A stretch of 64,000 nucleotides of DNA from Megaleporinus macrocephalus (GCA_021613375.1 JAJQXZ010000029.1:62001-126000), one strand, 5' to 3'. Counted from the first letter of the stretch, positions 22,284 to 34,716 are shown. Notes: generated from the sequence alone by a model not told the origin. Numbers and translations: made by a program.

Positions 22284-22859
22284 ATAGCAATCCTACTTGG
22301 AGTGAGTTGTTCTTATTTTCTGAAATGTAACACTGTTGCATGCACACGATCATCACTAGATGGCGCAGTAGACCAGACTGTGGCTCAGGATCATCTTGAT
22401 CTTTCTCAGTTTTTAACATGACCTAATGGCATACATCTTGCTTGGCTTGGCTTAATATTTGAACCCTTAGCATAAATTGTTATCAATGTTTTTATTTTTG
22501 TAAGAACAACTAGTTGCTGTTTATAACTAGTTGTTCTTACATTCATGGAAAAAGCTAAATCTAAACATTTTTATCAGATAACCATAACCTTAACCCTAAC
22601 AACAATATTACTATTATTATTATATTCATTTCATTTTACAAACAATGTTGAGTTTGGATGTGATGTATGGTACGATTTTGACATTCTGTAGCAGGTCACT
22701 TTCTTCTCCTCTAGCTGGTCTGATGAGCAGGCTGGATGTAATTAAATGTCAAAAAAATAAAACAGTATAAAGTAAGAAAGGGAGGGAATGTGTAGTGTAG
22801 AACTCAGTACAGTTAAGACCAAAACACAAAAATATTACTTTGACTTTTGTCTTCTGCAG

Positions 22860-22950
22860 TAAATGGTTATGAATGTACCTGTGTTCTACGCAGACATGAA
22901 GAACCTGAAGATTCTAGCGTTCATATTACAGCTTCTGCTGATTCCTCTCG
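22860..22950 (+). CDS. Ig receptor leader exon
   Basis: The acceptor ttttgtcttctgcag is strong. The exon has three in-frame ATGs (22863, 22869, 22896), a hydrophobic leader, and donor CTCG|gtgagt. Confidence 0.8.
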
Positions 22951-25900
22951 GTGAGTCCTTCAGGATTTAAAGGAATATGTTGGTGGGTTATCTATAAAAC
23001 TAAATTAAAGTACAGACATAAAACGAATAAATGAGACTTCAAGGCGTCTGCTACTAGTGCTGTAGTCAAGGCTGATAGATCCAGATCTAAGTGAAGACTG
23101 AGACTTTTAGTTGTCGAGTCTGCGACCAGCAGCATCTGAGACCATGACAAGGCAGAGACCAGAAGCGCCAGAGACAGTATCAAGGCCGAGACCAGGAGTG
23201 TCTAGGACCGCAAGAAGGCTGAGACCAGGAGTGTCTAGGACCGCAAAAAGGCTGAGACCAGGAGTGTCTAGGACCCGAAGAAGGCTGAGACCAGGAGCAT
23301 CTAGGACTGCAAGAAGGCTGAGACCAGGAGTGTCTAGGACCCCAGGAAGGCTGAGACCAGGAGTGTCTAGGACCCCAGGAAGGCTGAGACCAGGAGTGTC
23401 TAGGACCGCAAGAAGGCTTAGACCAGGAGTGTCTAGGACCCCAGGAAGGCTGAGACCAGGAGTATCTAGGACCCGAAGAAGGCTGAGACAAGGAGTATCT
23501 AGGACCCCAAGAAGGCTGAGACCAGGAGCATCTAGGATTGCAAGAAGGCTGAGACCAGGAGTGTCTAGGAACGCAAGAAGGCTGAGACAAGGAGTATCTA
23601 GGACCGCAAGAAGGCTAAGACTAGTAGTGTCTAGGACCACAAGAAGGCTGAGACCAGGAGCATCTGAGACAGCTCCGAGGCCAAGATCAGAAGTATCAGA
23701 GATCAAGACAAGGCCCAGACCAGGAGTGTTCAAGACCAAGATAAGACAAAAGCCAAGACTGTGACAAAGTCGAGACCAGGAGCATCCAAGACTGCAACAA
23801 GGCCAAAACCAGGAGCCTCCGAGACCGCGACAAGGCGAAGACCAGGAGCGTCCAAGACTGTGGCAAGGCCAAGACCAGGTGTGTCTGTGACTGTGACAAA
23901 ACCAAGATCAGAAGTGTCAGAGACCGAGACAAGGCTGAGACCACGAGTGTCCAAAACCGAGACAAGGCGGAGACCACTTGTGTCCGACATTGTGACAAAG
24001 CTGAGACTAGGAGTGTACGAGACAATAATTTAGACTTCTTATATTATATCTTATATATTTTTTATATTTCTTATACTTATATTTATACTTATAATATTAA
24101 TGAACTTTAAATGAGAAATTTGCCATCTGTGTTATGTCCCACTGACATTAAGACTGATTTAAGACATTAAGACTGATTTAAGGTTTTACTGGTGTTACTT
24201 CTCCAGCATCAGTACTCAGTTTCAACTCGACAAAGGTGAAGCTTCACGAGGCTGCAACTCTTCCGTGCTTCCAGCGGTGCTTAGGTTTGGTCACATGGGC
24301 CACACCTGACAAAAAGCACGACATTCTGGCTCAGTGTGACCAGACGTCGTGCAGGTCGAAGGATGGTTTTCAGATGTCCCATGAGGAGTACCTGAAGGGA
24401 AATCTGTCCTTGACCATCTCCAAAGCTGATTTCAGTAAGAAGAGCTGGTACACAGGCAAGTGCAACGGCAAAGGCATCTGTGACGTGAGTCTCCGGCTGG
24501 AGCGTAAGTGTTCAGACCTGTTTATAATCCAAGCTAAAGACCTATTGACCTCACCTGAGGGTATTTGTTAAACTTGTTTATGTTTCTTTTTTTCTCCCCA
24601 AGCCTTCAGTTACCCGGTCCAAGTCCAGGCTGGAGAGTCCCTCACTCTGGATTTGCCCATCCCAGATGACGTTGAGGTGTCCGTTCAGAAGTCTGATGGT
24701 CCAAACACGTTCAGACTCTGTACCATCGAGGGTCTCAAAGCTCGGTGTGAGTCTGGGTATGAGAAGAGAGTATCGGTCGCAACTAGTCTGCAGCTGAACG
24801 AGGTGAAGAACGACGATGGCGGTGTTTACATCATACGAGACATCAAGAACGATGAGGTCATCGGGAGATACACTGTCACTGTCAATGGTAGGCCTTGATT
24901 TGATTTTACTCTGTGCAGACCACTGTTCACTAAGGGTGGGCAATGTAATGACACTATTACTTCAATCTTTACTCACTACGTGGGCAAAAGTATTGGGACA
25001 CTACTTGATTCAATTGTTTCATTCTGCCTTATTGCCGCAGGTGTATATAATCAAGCAGCTAACCTTGCAGTCTGTCTTTATAAAGATGGGCCAATAAATG
25101 GGTTGTTCTAAAGTCCTCACTGAACTCCAGTGTGGTCTGTAATAGGATCCACCAAGTCGGCTCTTGAAACTTCTTCCCTTCTAGATTTTCCACCATCAGC
25201 TGTGAGAGTTTGATTGAACAGTAGAAGCGTTTAGATATCACAGTAACTCAGTCACGAAGTGTCAGAGCAGGTAAAGTTACAGAGCAGGGACTCCGAGTGC
25301 TGAGCATAGTGTGGAAAAGTCTCCAACACACTCAGACCTCCTCTGGCTTTAACATCAGCACTAACACTGTGGAGCTTCATGTCCAAACGGCAGCTGCACA
25401 CAAGCCTCACATCAACGAGCTCAGTGCTGAGTAAATGGAGTAAAGCTCCGCCGCTGGACTCTGGAGCAGTGGACACGTGTTCTGTGGAGTGACCAATCAC
25501 GCATCTCTATCTGGCCGTCTTACGGACAAGTCTTGGTTTGGAGAACACCAGGAGGACGTTATCTGTCTGACTGCACTGTGACTGTAAAGTTTGGTGGAGG
25601 AGGGATGATGATGCTATGGGGTTGTTTTCACGGGTGGGCCAAGTGAAGGGAATTCTTAATGCTTCGGCAGACCAAGATAATTTGGATACTTCCAACTTTG
25701 TGGGAACAGTTTGGAACCTTCTCTTGTCGCAGTGCATCTCCATACGGGCTGGTTGGGCGAGTTTTGGTGTGACCTCAATCCCATCCAGCACCTTTGGTAT
25801 TAACTAGAATGGACATTGTGAGCCTCTCGTCCAACATCAGGGTCTCACAAATGTCCTTCTGCCAATAAGTAGCCACAGACACTGCAAAAGGAGGAAGCTT

Positions 25901-28900
25901 CCCAGAGAATAGAAACTGTTAAAGCTGCAAAGGGAGACCAATTTCATATTAATGCCTGTCAATTTAGAACAGGTTGTCCTGTAGATGTCCTAATACTTTT
26001 TTCCTTATAGTGAACCTCTAATTGTAACTGAAATCTGGTCAGATCATTTGACCATGTGATTATTTTCCACTACAGGAACGAAGCCAGGTACCAGAGAGGG
26101 TCTTCCAGTAGGAGGTATGGATTTGCAACATTCACTTCATTTTCGTCAGGCGGTTCTTAGTCTAGCGTGAACACAGCTACTAAGTGTTATTACTAAGATT
26201 ATAACTTTGCTACTTAAAATATCACCTTTACTAATATTTATTTTCTTAAAACACTGTTTGGTATCAAGACATTTGCTTTTTTAGTTTTGCACTAGAACTG
26301 CTTGTAGATATCAAGGGACTATGATATTATCATTTACAACAATTACGCTATGAAGTCATGCATTCAACGAATAACATGTGAACCCAAATCTAGTACAGGG
26401 TGAATTTAAAAAGAGTGAGCCTCTGGCATAGAATAAGCATCCAACACACACTCACACCTACGGGCAGTTTAGAGTGAGGATCCTAACATGCATGTGTTTG
26501 GACTGTGGGAGGAAACCCATTCGAGCACGGGGAGAACATACACACTCCACACAGAACCACCCGGACCGGGAATCCAACCCAGATCATTAACTAGCGTTCA
26601 TGTTTATGACTCTGGGATATTAAAGACTCGTGGTTTACTTAAATATTAAACTTTCAATAAGACATATTCTTTCAATCTGTGATTGATCATAAGTTGGCAG
26701 CAGCCTAGGCTTTAGTATGCAGCTGAAGTAAAAAGAATGAACGTAAGAACTCTTCTTCAGGAAACACGACTTGTAAAATTTTTAGATGATTTTTAATACA
26801 CTAAACCTGGCTGATGTGAACCATGTCTCACAAGAAAGATAACTCAGAAGACCCATGATCGATAATTGTTGATTCCCATAAAACTGAAGCTAAAAAGGAG
26901 GTTACACAGAAATCTTAAAGAGTTCATAGCTGCCTCTGGAATCTTCTACACTAGAAGTAGATTGTATTTTCAAAGTGACCTTGTAACGCTAAGGTCACTT
27001 CGAATCAAAGAATGAGGTTAGCAGAGTTTAAAGGTGTGGGGGTGGGGGGTGATGGTGGGTGGTTATTGCCTTTCCCGCTAATTACAGATTATTTTGACCT
27101 TAAATGTCAACATATAAAAGGAGACACCCACCAAACATATTCCCACCAACAGTTTTGAACGATATACAAATGCGCCATATCCAAAATGCAAAAACAACAA
27201 AAATAAAGAATAGAGCAAGAACAAGTCAACAAGACTTCCTCAATGTCGAGTACTGTCGAGTACTGTTTACCTGTAACCCATTTAGTTTTAGCTCCCATTT
27301 GAAAGCCCCTGCAGGATAAACGTTGACAACCACTAGACGTATAAACAGAAAACCTGAATTTGGAACCATTCTAGAACGAAATCCAGACCAAATTCAGTAG
27401 GAATAAAAACTCTTAGGAAAAAGGAAACACAAACAAGTATGAATACACACCCACCACATTTGTCCACCAGCTGAAGCTAAAAGCTTTAAAGGTCTTCAAA
27501 CAATCAAATATGTTACTGTCAGTGAGCCAAAGAACATAATGTTTCTCAAGAAGGGCTTAAGCAACAAGACTGAGGAGCACAAACATGTCTACCAAGTTCA
27601 CGTTTCCCTCTAAACTGTGTCTGTTTTTCTCCACCTTAATATTGACCCTAAGGATTAACACTGCTCCCTAGCTACTGGGAGAAGAGTTACCCTAGTGACA
27701 GTGACTCACAACCTCATCAGTCAGCACCACAGCTGCATGTTCCAAAGTCAAGGTAGTATGGATCCTTGGTATGATGGATCCTCAGTGGGATAAATCTTTG
27801 GTAGTATGGATCCTTGGTAGGATGGATTCTCAGTGGGATAGATCTTTGGTAGGATGGATCCCTGGTATGATGGATTCTCAGTGGGATAGATCTTTGGTAG
27901 GATGGATCCCTGGTATGATGGATCCTCAGTGGGATTACAGCTTGACACTGTCTAAGTACAAATTAGGATATATGATAAAAAAAAGGCAGGTCAGTGTCAC
28001 AAAAAATATCTATAATAAAATCTGAATGGATCTTTTAATGTGTAGCGGGACGTTTACAGTGGTGGTCTTGTGTTAAATGATGTTGGTAAGATGGAGGACG
28101 TAGTGCATCCAAGGTTGTGTACGGAAGCAGTGACCACTGGGTCCAGCCTAATACGTACTGTCTAAGTAGGAGATTTCGGATGCAGAACTTGTGTTCATTA
28201 TTCTACAGTTAGACGCTGGTTAGCGTCTCTGTTTCTGAGTCTGTTATACAGAAAACATTGAACAGACATAGTGTCCTGCCAAGAACTCTCTGGAAAACAA
28301 ACATTGCTGCACCTTGAAACTCCAAAATGAGACCAGGAAATTGTTTTGTTGACCTATAAGTTGTTCAGGACACATGCTCCACCAAACCTCACAGATGCTT
28401 TCATGTTGGTGTGCAGTTCTCTTTTAATGAAGACCACTACGCCATTCCAAATAGTCCACATACTCTTTTAACGATGTATTTGCAAATATCTGTGGGACAC
28501 AGTTGGCATCTCAGGCTAGACTAACACCCCACTGCATGGTGCTAACTACTGCAGGTCTAAACTGTCACACGTTCGCGCCAAACTGTGCAGAGATGTTCAG
28601 TAATATCTGATAGCCTTGTTTATGCAGTTACTTACACTGTATGTTCTGTATAAACGTGAATTAAGTATGTTAGTACAGCTAAAAGCAGTACTAGCCAATA
28701 TCATGTGCCAGAAACCACATGCTATTGCTGGATAAGTAAAGTTCTGACTGCTGATTTTAGGTGCATCGCCAAACCAGGATGGATCTGTTGGGACATGGTT
28801 GGCGGCGGTATTTGGAACCCTGCTGGCGGTTGCCATACTGGTGATCACGGTGCTGTTGGTAAAGAATCAGCGGCTGCGGAAATGCCGGCGATGCATGGAC

Positions 28901-29176
28901 AGCAACATTCCAGTAACCATGCAGCAACTACAGCAGCAAGAACAACAGGTAGAGGATGAGCCACAGGTGATCGTGCACAGTCCAGTGATGGAGACAGATG
29001 ATGGCCAGGCAATCATAGCGCAGGTGAAGATTCAGTGTGGTGACGGAGAAGAAGAAGAAAATAATCCACTGTTGGAGACGGATTCTCCTGTCGCGGAGGA
29101 GCCGCCGCTCTCTGTTCCTGTTCCTGACTCCTGCTCAGAATATCCAGCCAGTTCTCAAACTCAAGTTTTTGAGTAG
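22863..29176 (+). CDS. two-Ig-domain type I membrane receptor, unknown family
   Basis: The join is 22863-22950, 24207-24503, 24603-24887, 26076-26114 and 28761-29176. All junctions are phase 1, giving 374 residues from the first ATG. The third in-frame ATG (22896, MKNLKILAFILQLLLIPL) is the better signal-peptide start. Exons 2 and 3 each encode an Ig V-like domain of about 95 residues; the first has extra cysteines. Then come a 13-residue stalk and an exon with a transmembrane helix (LAAVFGTLLAVAILVITVLL), a basic stop-transfer KNQRLRKCRRC, a Gln-rich stretch and an acidic tail. The tail has ENNPLL, a [DE]xxxL[LI] endocytic/lysosomal motif, and no ITIM or ITAM. It is probably an immune cell-surface receptor or trafficking receptor; the ligand is unknown. 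A broken paralogue lies at 31287-32112. Confidence 0.82.
23125..24023. repeat. 33-bp minisatellite in the leader intron, about 27 units
   Basis: The core is gagaccaggagtgtctagga plus ccgcaagaaggct. The right third is diverged. Because 33 is a multiple of three, long frames stay open on both strands (an 11-residue repeat such as RLRPGVSRTAR on plus). They have no start context or splice phase that fits the gene, so I treat it as noncoding. Confidence 0.93.
24207..24503 (+). CDS. Ig receptor domain 1 exon
   Basis: 297 bp, phase 1-1, acceptor ttacttctccag, donor GAGC|gtaagt. It encodes a V-like domain with ATLPCFQRC, DQTSC, LSLTISKADF and YTGKCNGKGIC. Confidence 0.85.
24603..24887 (+). CDS. Ig receptor domain 2 exon
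   Basis: 285 bp, phase 1-1, donor AATG|gtaggc. It encodes a V-like domain (GESLTLDLPI, FRLCTIEG, GGVYIIRDIKN). The conserved Cys pair is atypical: cysteines sit in FRLC and ARCES, and the last strand reads GVYII without Cys. Confidence 0.83.
24976..26012 (+). mobile_element. degenerate Tc1/mariner-like transposon in the domain 2-stalk intron
   Basis: The left end gggcaaaagtattgggacac and the right end gatgtcctaatacttttt are mutually inverted. The inside retains Tc1 transposase traces on plus (ccatccagcacctttgg, cttctcgtc-aacatc). It is heavily decayed. Confidence 0.7.
26076..26114 (+). CDS. Ig receptor stalk exon
   Basis: A 39-bp exon, phase 1-1, acceptor ttttccactacag, donor GGAG|gtatgg, encoding TKPGTREGLPVG. 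A decayed homologue is recognisable in the pseudogene at 32090-32112. Confidence 0.7.
26425..26590 (+). repeat. conserved fish dispersed repeat (ggactgtgggaggaaaccc type)
   Basis: It contains gtttggactgtgggaggaaa and cacggggagaacata, a block I recognise as a very common vertebrate interspersed sequence. Noncoding. Confidence 0.6.
26600..27750. other. intron, no gene seen
   Basis: Unique intronic sequence with short unrelated open frames only. The stretch from 27940 to 28760 is likewise empty. Confidence 0.5.
27755..27935. repeat. 48-bp minisatellite, about 3.7 units
   Basis: ctcagtggga recurs at 27781, 27829, 27877 and 27925, exactly 48 bp apart. Confidence 0.95.
28761..29176 (+). CDS. Ig receptor transmembrane and cytoplasmic exon
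   Basis: The acceptor is ctgctgattttag. 138 codons including TAG at 29174-29176 encode one strong membrane helix followed by a tail of about 95 residues that is Gln-rich and then acidic (GDGEEEENNPLLE). The stop is followed by a poly(A) signal at 29490. Confidence 0.85.
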
Positions 29177-29489
29177 ATCTCAAAGTCCGGAGCCCAAAAA
29201 CTGGACATTTAGTGCTGCTAGAGTGATGACGTCTGGCTCACACCATTCTTGAACATCACATTTTATAGCTATCTTATAGAATTCCCATCCACTCATCCTT
29301 GGAAAACGCTTCTGGTTCTGTGATGTTTTTAGTTTTTTCTTGCATTTGGCACAACATCAATGAAAACTAGTAACTCCAGAGGTTTATATCCGCTTTAAAT
29401 TAAAATTTATTTCAAAAAGGTTTGAAGACAGTGGTAAAGATGAAAAAAGATTGCATTGCTCTACAATATAATGTGTATGTGGTTTCTGT

Positions 29490-29495
29490 AATAAA
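29490..29495 (+). terminator. candidate poly(A) signal of the Ig receptor gene
   Basis: AATAAA 314 bp after the stop codon, in A/T-rich context. Confidence 0.55.
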
Positions 29496-29499
29496 TTAA

Positions 29500-30890
29500 A
29501 TAAGTATAATACAATTACTAAACTAGTTACAAGTCTGCACAGGCAGGATTAATTAGGGGCCTCAATAAATAAATGAAAGGTCACGACTCCTGTTGCCCAA
29601 CAGACCACATATAACAAGCTTCTGTGATTTTAATTACTATCAACATATGATTGATTTGTATTTTCTTCAGCATTACCTTTACAACACCTGTAGAATCAGA
29701 AATATCTCAGCTAAACAGATAGTACAATAAAAACCTTTAATACACAGCAGTGCACCGAAACCAGCCACACATGAAAACCAGAAAAAACTTTAACCCGCAC
29801 AGCTTGAAACTCACAAACAGAACATTCTTTACTGTGTAGGAATGACAATTTTCATGCATCACCCACTCCCCCACTTCCCACACACAATTCTTAGGGTCTG
29901 GATAAAGAAAGGTCTTGTTTACTGCAGTTGTAAATTCTTTGCAGGCATAAGACGTTGGGTTTCTTACCTGCTCGGTTGGGTTTCTTTACATTTTCTGCTT
30001 GTTCTTGCGGTGCTTTACCTTTAGTTTTGTCTTCAGTAAGTGAAGCGCCTGCTCCATTGGACTAAGGTCCGGTGACAGGCTTGACTATTGTAGAACATTC
30101 CTCTCCTTCACCTTATAATAGTCCAGCGGTCAGTTGCAACAGCTGAATGCAAGTTCGAGTGCCAAGTCCAGTTAGTTTAAAACTAGTGATGCTCAAATTG
30201 TGCTGCACCACAAACACTTATAGTATATTTTACCTACTACTGCGTTAAATGATCGTAGATTAAAACATTGTCGCACAGAATGACATCCTGCAGCCAATCA
30301 GGAACGTTTCCTGACATAAACAGATAGTATTACACACATGATCTCGACACATAGCAAAATCACTCCATGTGTTGTATTGGTTATATTTATAAAGACCCTA
30401 CAAACCCACATAAAACCCACATGGACGTGCTGGCTGGGTAGCAAGTGAAATACCTGGCATCAAATAGCTAAACAGCCAATTGTCAAAAAACTGGTGGCCT
30501 TGGATGAAATTGTAGTGATTCCTACACTGTGACCTGATTTAAAACCAAATTAAAGCTGGAGGTGCACTTTGAGCTCAAATTGCTTCTTCTTTTTTTTTTT
30601 TTTTTTGTTGAGATGCCTGTTCAGAAATATCCTGCAGTCAGCAGCTTCGCTGACCCGAGCTCTCGCCTCGCTGGAGCGTCAGGTTGTTCGGTCAGTGATG
30701 AGAGCAATGAAGAGCAACAATGACCATATATACTGGAATAAAAACGGCTTTTGGATAATATGTTGTTATGGTAACAGATTAGGAGGTTTAGGTTAGCTAA
30801 CGTTTATATTAAATTTAGTCAGAAAGTACTCTGAAACGTAAAGTTACATTACTCTCTGGCCACGCCCCAAACTGCAGACTGCAGGTGTAA
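29500..30890. other. no gene seen
   Basis: Unique sequence with one poly(T) run (about 30590-30606). The short plus-strand frame at 30569-30796 begins inside the poly(T) tract and matches nothing known to me. Confidence 0.5.
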
Positions 30891-30896
30891 TCTGTT

Positions 30897-31230
30897 ATGT
30901 TCAATAATCTGCGCATATTGATGGATAAATGTCAACCTTTGAGGAAACCAGTTTGATCAGGATGTATTAGATTATGGATTACTGTTTCTATTCTGTTGGC
31001 TAGAGCCTTGCTTATTATTTTTGTGTCTGTATTCATTTGTGATAAATGTCTGTAGCTGGAAGTGGGATCTTTGTTTGGTTTAATATGAAGGAAAATGACT
31101 GCAGTATCCATATTTGTTGGTAACTTTGCTTTTTGTTTAATTTCTGACATCATTCTATTAAACAGTGGGGCTAGAAATGTTTATAAAACTCGGCAGGGAA
31201 TTCATCAAGTCCTGTATATTGCTTATTTAA
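30897..31230 (-). mobile_element. L1-like LINE reverse-transcriptase fragment
   Basis: Minus-strand translation gives EFPAEFYKHF, then KLPTNMDTAVIFLHIKPNKD, IISKALANRIETVI and PDQTGFLKG. These are reverse-transcriptase landmarks of fish L1/Tx1-type elements. Two stops interrupt it. Its 5' end abuts the truncated Ig pseudogene. Confidence 0.8.
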
Positions 31231-31286
31231 TTCCAACAATATGCTGAGCTGGACAGCTAACAGTAACAATAACTTTATATACAACT

Positions 31287-32112
31287 TGTCGTGCTGGTCA
31301 AAGGATGGTTTTCAGATGTCCCATGAGGAAAATCTGTCCCATCTGACCATCTCCAAAGCTGATTTCAGTAAGAAGAACTGGTACACATGCAAGTGCGACG
31401 GTGAAGGCATCTGTGATGTCAGTCTCCGACTTGAGCGCAAGTGTTCAGACCTGTTTATAATCCAAGCAAATGACCTATTGAGCTCACTTTTCATTTTTCT
31501 CCCCAAGCCTTCAGTTCCATGTGCAGGCTGGAGAGTCCCCCACTCTGGATTTGCCCATTCCAGATGACATTAAGGTGTCCGTTTAGAAGTCTTATGGTTA
31601 AAATACCTTAAAGCTTGAAGTCTTTATATGAGAAGAAAGTGTGGGTCAATTCCAGTCTGCGGCTGAAGGATGTGAAGAACCACAACAATGGCGGTGTTAA
31701 CATCATATGGGACATCAAAAATAATGAGGTCATTAGGAGGTAGACGGTCACCGTCAACGATTTGATTTTACTGTCTAAATGCAGACCGCTGTTCACTAGT
31801 GGTGGGCAATATGTCTTTTTCTAATATAAATCTGGTTATCATTGTAATAAATGCAAACTGCATCTAATTAGATGTCAGCACACTATAAGTTTATATTATA
31901 TTCATTTATTTTGCCAGTTCCTTTTAAATAGTAAACATTTAATGACATTTTTTGTCATTTGTATCGTTATATATTTTCCACATGACCCATCCTTATTGTT
32001 CTGTTTTTTATTCTCCTTTTATACTCTTTTCATACTCAAATAAATGAACTTTTTAATGTATCTGATGTCAAATCATTTTACCAGGTAGCAGTGATGGTCT
32101 TCCTGTAGAAGG
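31287..32112 (+). pseudogene. truncated pseudogene of the Ig receptor
   Basis: Three segments match the intact gene in order: the second half of domain 1 (31287-31440, SKDGFQMSHEE…), domain 2 (31506-31760) and the stalk exon (about 32090-32112). Lesions seen are loss of the leader and the first half of domain 1, a GC instead of GT donor after domain 1, in-frame TAGs in domain 2 (near 31583 and 31741), a small deletion near 31600, and no transmembrane exon. It is a partial tandem duplication, with the L1 piece at its left break. Confidence 0.88.
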
Positions 32113-32719
32113 TTGTCCTTTGCAACATTCACTTACTTAATTCTATGTGGCATGAGTACAAGTATAACCTGTTATTATTAATGGGTAGCATTTGTGTGTA
32201 TATGTTGTGAAGGACGCTTTACTTGTGTTTTGGCTCTTATAGATGATACGTGTACTCTAATAGACAGAACAAGCATATAGTTATACAATTAACCATGTTC
32301 CTACAGTATTTCAACTCAAGCAAGTGTTATGAACTACTGTTAAATTCTAGAAATAGAGGATTTTTTGAATCACTGAGCAGAACATTATCAACCACAATTT
32401 AGTATCATAGTAGAAATACATTGGATGGAACTTAGGGAGATGAAGAAAATACCTGACATATTAATTGTTATGATAGTTATCAAGTGACAGGAATCAACCA
32501 ATTGCATTTAGTTTTTCAGTAGATGAAATTTGAATAAGAAGCTCATTTCAGCCTTGCCAAATATTTTTACAGGGATTCTAGCAGAAGTTAATTTGATATT
32601 TACTTGATATTTATGAGGTGAACGGAAGGTGTGGTTGCTCCTGTCCTCCTGAAATGACTGTGTTGCATTTTGTGAAGCAGTATATCGTGAAGATACTCTG
32701 TGTAAGGAATACCGATGAA

Positions 32720-32890
32720 GCTGGGTGCAAATGCAGGCAGATTTATTGGAGAAAACCCACAATCCAAACTCGTAGTCGAAAGCCAGGCAGAGATCAAAAA
32801 ACCAGAAGGAAAAACGCTAGGCAGAACCAATGTCAAAAACAGGCAAGAGTCGAAACCAGAAAATAGCAAACACAGTCTAGAACGCTCGAT
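32720..32890 (+). repeat. dispersed repeat fragment (caggcagagatcaaaa type)
   Basis: A purine-rich block with aaactcgtagtcgaaagcc and repeated gaaacc/aaaacc motifs typical of interspersed fish repeats. No frame of interest. The rest of 32115-34180 shows no gene; (TA)n at 33294-33322. Confidence 0.4.
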
Positions 32891-33291
32891 AAGTATCGAT
32901 CGGTTTCAGTGGCCCTGGTCTAGTTTCTGAGCCTTTTTTTTTTTTTTTTTAATTATGTGACCTTCTACAGGAACAGTACTTTCAATTTAGCTTTTACACA
33001 TCTGCAGTAGCCAATGTTTTTGTTTGTTTGTTTGTTTTAGAAAGTTTGCATTTCTTGCAAATATAAATCATTTGAAATGTTTAAACTACTCATCTATTTG
33101 GTCAGGATAATGACTAAACCATATCAGCATCAAAGGCTGATGGTCTGGACCGGCTCTGAATTAGTTCATTACACAAATGCATGAACCATTTCCCTTGTTT
33201 TCTTTATTAGAGTAAGATATTAAAGTTTATGATGAATAAATTAGCATATAGTGCTGAATATGCAGTCTTTGTTAATTCAGCTCAACACTGG

Positions 33292-33322
<31 letters not shown>

Positions 33323-33724
33323 AGATCATTTCAAAGAAAAAAACAAAAAGAACAAGAAACCATATTTAAACCAATCATTTAGACAGCTGCTTGCTATAAT
33401 GGGGGGTTAAGTGTCACACAGGCATGGTCTGAAATTATTATATTCCCAATTTTACAAGATTGGGAATATTAGTGTTCACTAGTGCATTAGTGTTTTGGAT
33501 ACGTTGAAAGTTTGATGTAGGGATGAAAAGAATGTGTAGTCGCCTAATGTAGGTTTCAAAATGCACCATACATCCATCAAAACCTAAAGCCTCGCAAATG
33601 TTTTCAAGAACCTGCTTCGATCTTCGGGGTTGAGAAGTGGATGGCCTACTCCAGTCAAGTACTGCCTCCAAGACCTGATTGTCTAAACTGTCAGATTGGT
33701 TTTATTGTGCTTGAGCACTGCATT

Positions 33725-33890
33725 AGTCAGACGTGGGAGCAGAAACAGTGATAAGCGGCTGTGCTGTGGCTTCACCGCTGTTAAATATAATAATTAAATT
33801 AAAGTTCATCGAGGGCTGTAGTTGTAGTTTATTGAAGCTGTAACTGCAGTGATGACTTTCCCAGCTGTTTGCTGGTAGTATAATGTAATA
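33725..33890 (+). repeat. dispersed repeat shared with flanks of the 12-bp array
   Basis: cagaaacagtgataagc and gctgtggcttca match 10680-10714, and gctgtaactgcagtgatga matches 9150-9165. At the first locus the two pieces sit on opposite sides of the microsatellite in the reverse order. Confidence 0.6.
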
Positions 33891-34183
33891 GTCATGATAC
33901 AAACCCAAATCTAAATAAACCTAATGACGCGCCTCTGGATCGCATAAATCACTTTCAGGCAGCTGTTAAAGAAAAAACGTGCATGATTAATGGGAAATAA
34001 GAGAAGGAAAAGTAAGTAAATGTAATTAAAGTTACAGAAAACATGCATCTGATTAAACAAGCTAGAGAATGAATAATTGATCATAGAAAATAATTTTCTT
34101 AACTTACAAAGTTAAAATGATTTTAAAGCTAAAACAATCCCCTCTGGGGATCCATATATAACAGCCAAGTAAGTAACATGATT

Positions 34184-34377
34184 TACAAACCGGATTCCAA
34201 AAAAGTTGACGCCATGAAATTTTGAAACAGCATATTTTTCCCTTAAAATGATACATTCTCTCAGTGTAAACTTTTGATCTGTGATTTGTGTTCTATTCTG
34301 AATAAAATATTAGATGTTGGCACCTCCACATCATTGCATTTAGTTTTTATTCACAATTTTTTGGAATCCGGTTTGTA
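34184..34377. mobile_element. 194-bp MITE with inverted termini
   Basis: TACAAACCGGATTCCAAAAA at the left and its inverse, ttttttggaatccggtttgta, at the right (34357-34377). The family is abundant in fish. No coding capacity. Confidence 0.9.
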
Positions 34378-34635
34378 CTTTGTATGTCTGTTTTTACACA
34401 ACACTTCTTTTAAAGGCTTCAACCTGAAGTGGGTCTTTCATTACTGTAGGAGTAGCCTGCTTTCTCAACCTTATCAGGCCTATGATGTGATGTTCAACTG
34501 GCTGCCCTCTTTACAACTGGACCTCTTTTTCAAGGAATTATTCAGCCACATTGTGCAGCAGCAGTTCACATCAAGCAGTTTTTACAACATAGCAGCAATT
34601 TTCATTTATCTATGTTACACATAGTCACATTACTA

Positions 34636-34716
34636 GACTACTTTGGACAGAGGCAGCGAGTAGGTGGCAGTATTATGGTCTGGGAAATGTTTTTGTGGCA
34701 TTCTCTGGACCAGAGG
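34636..34716 (+). mobile_element. Tc1-like transposase fragment
   Basis: Plus-strand translation QRVGGSIMVWEMFLWHSL is the conserved mid-transposase block of Tc1 elements. Only about 80 bp is recognisable. Confidence 0.65.

Noticed and set aside
23107..24033. Long overlapping frames on both strands (about 210-217 codons)
   Set aside because: They follow the 33-bp minisatellite period and cannot join the Ig receptor exons in phase.
25059..25807. Several 60-94 codon frames in the domain 2-stalk intron
   Set aside because: They lie in the decayed Tc1-like element and carry no intact domain.
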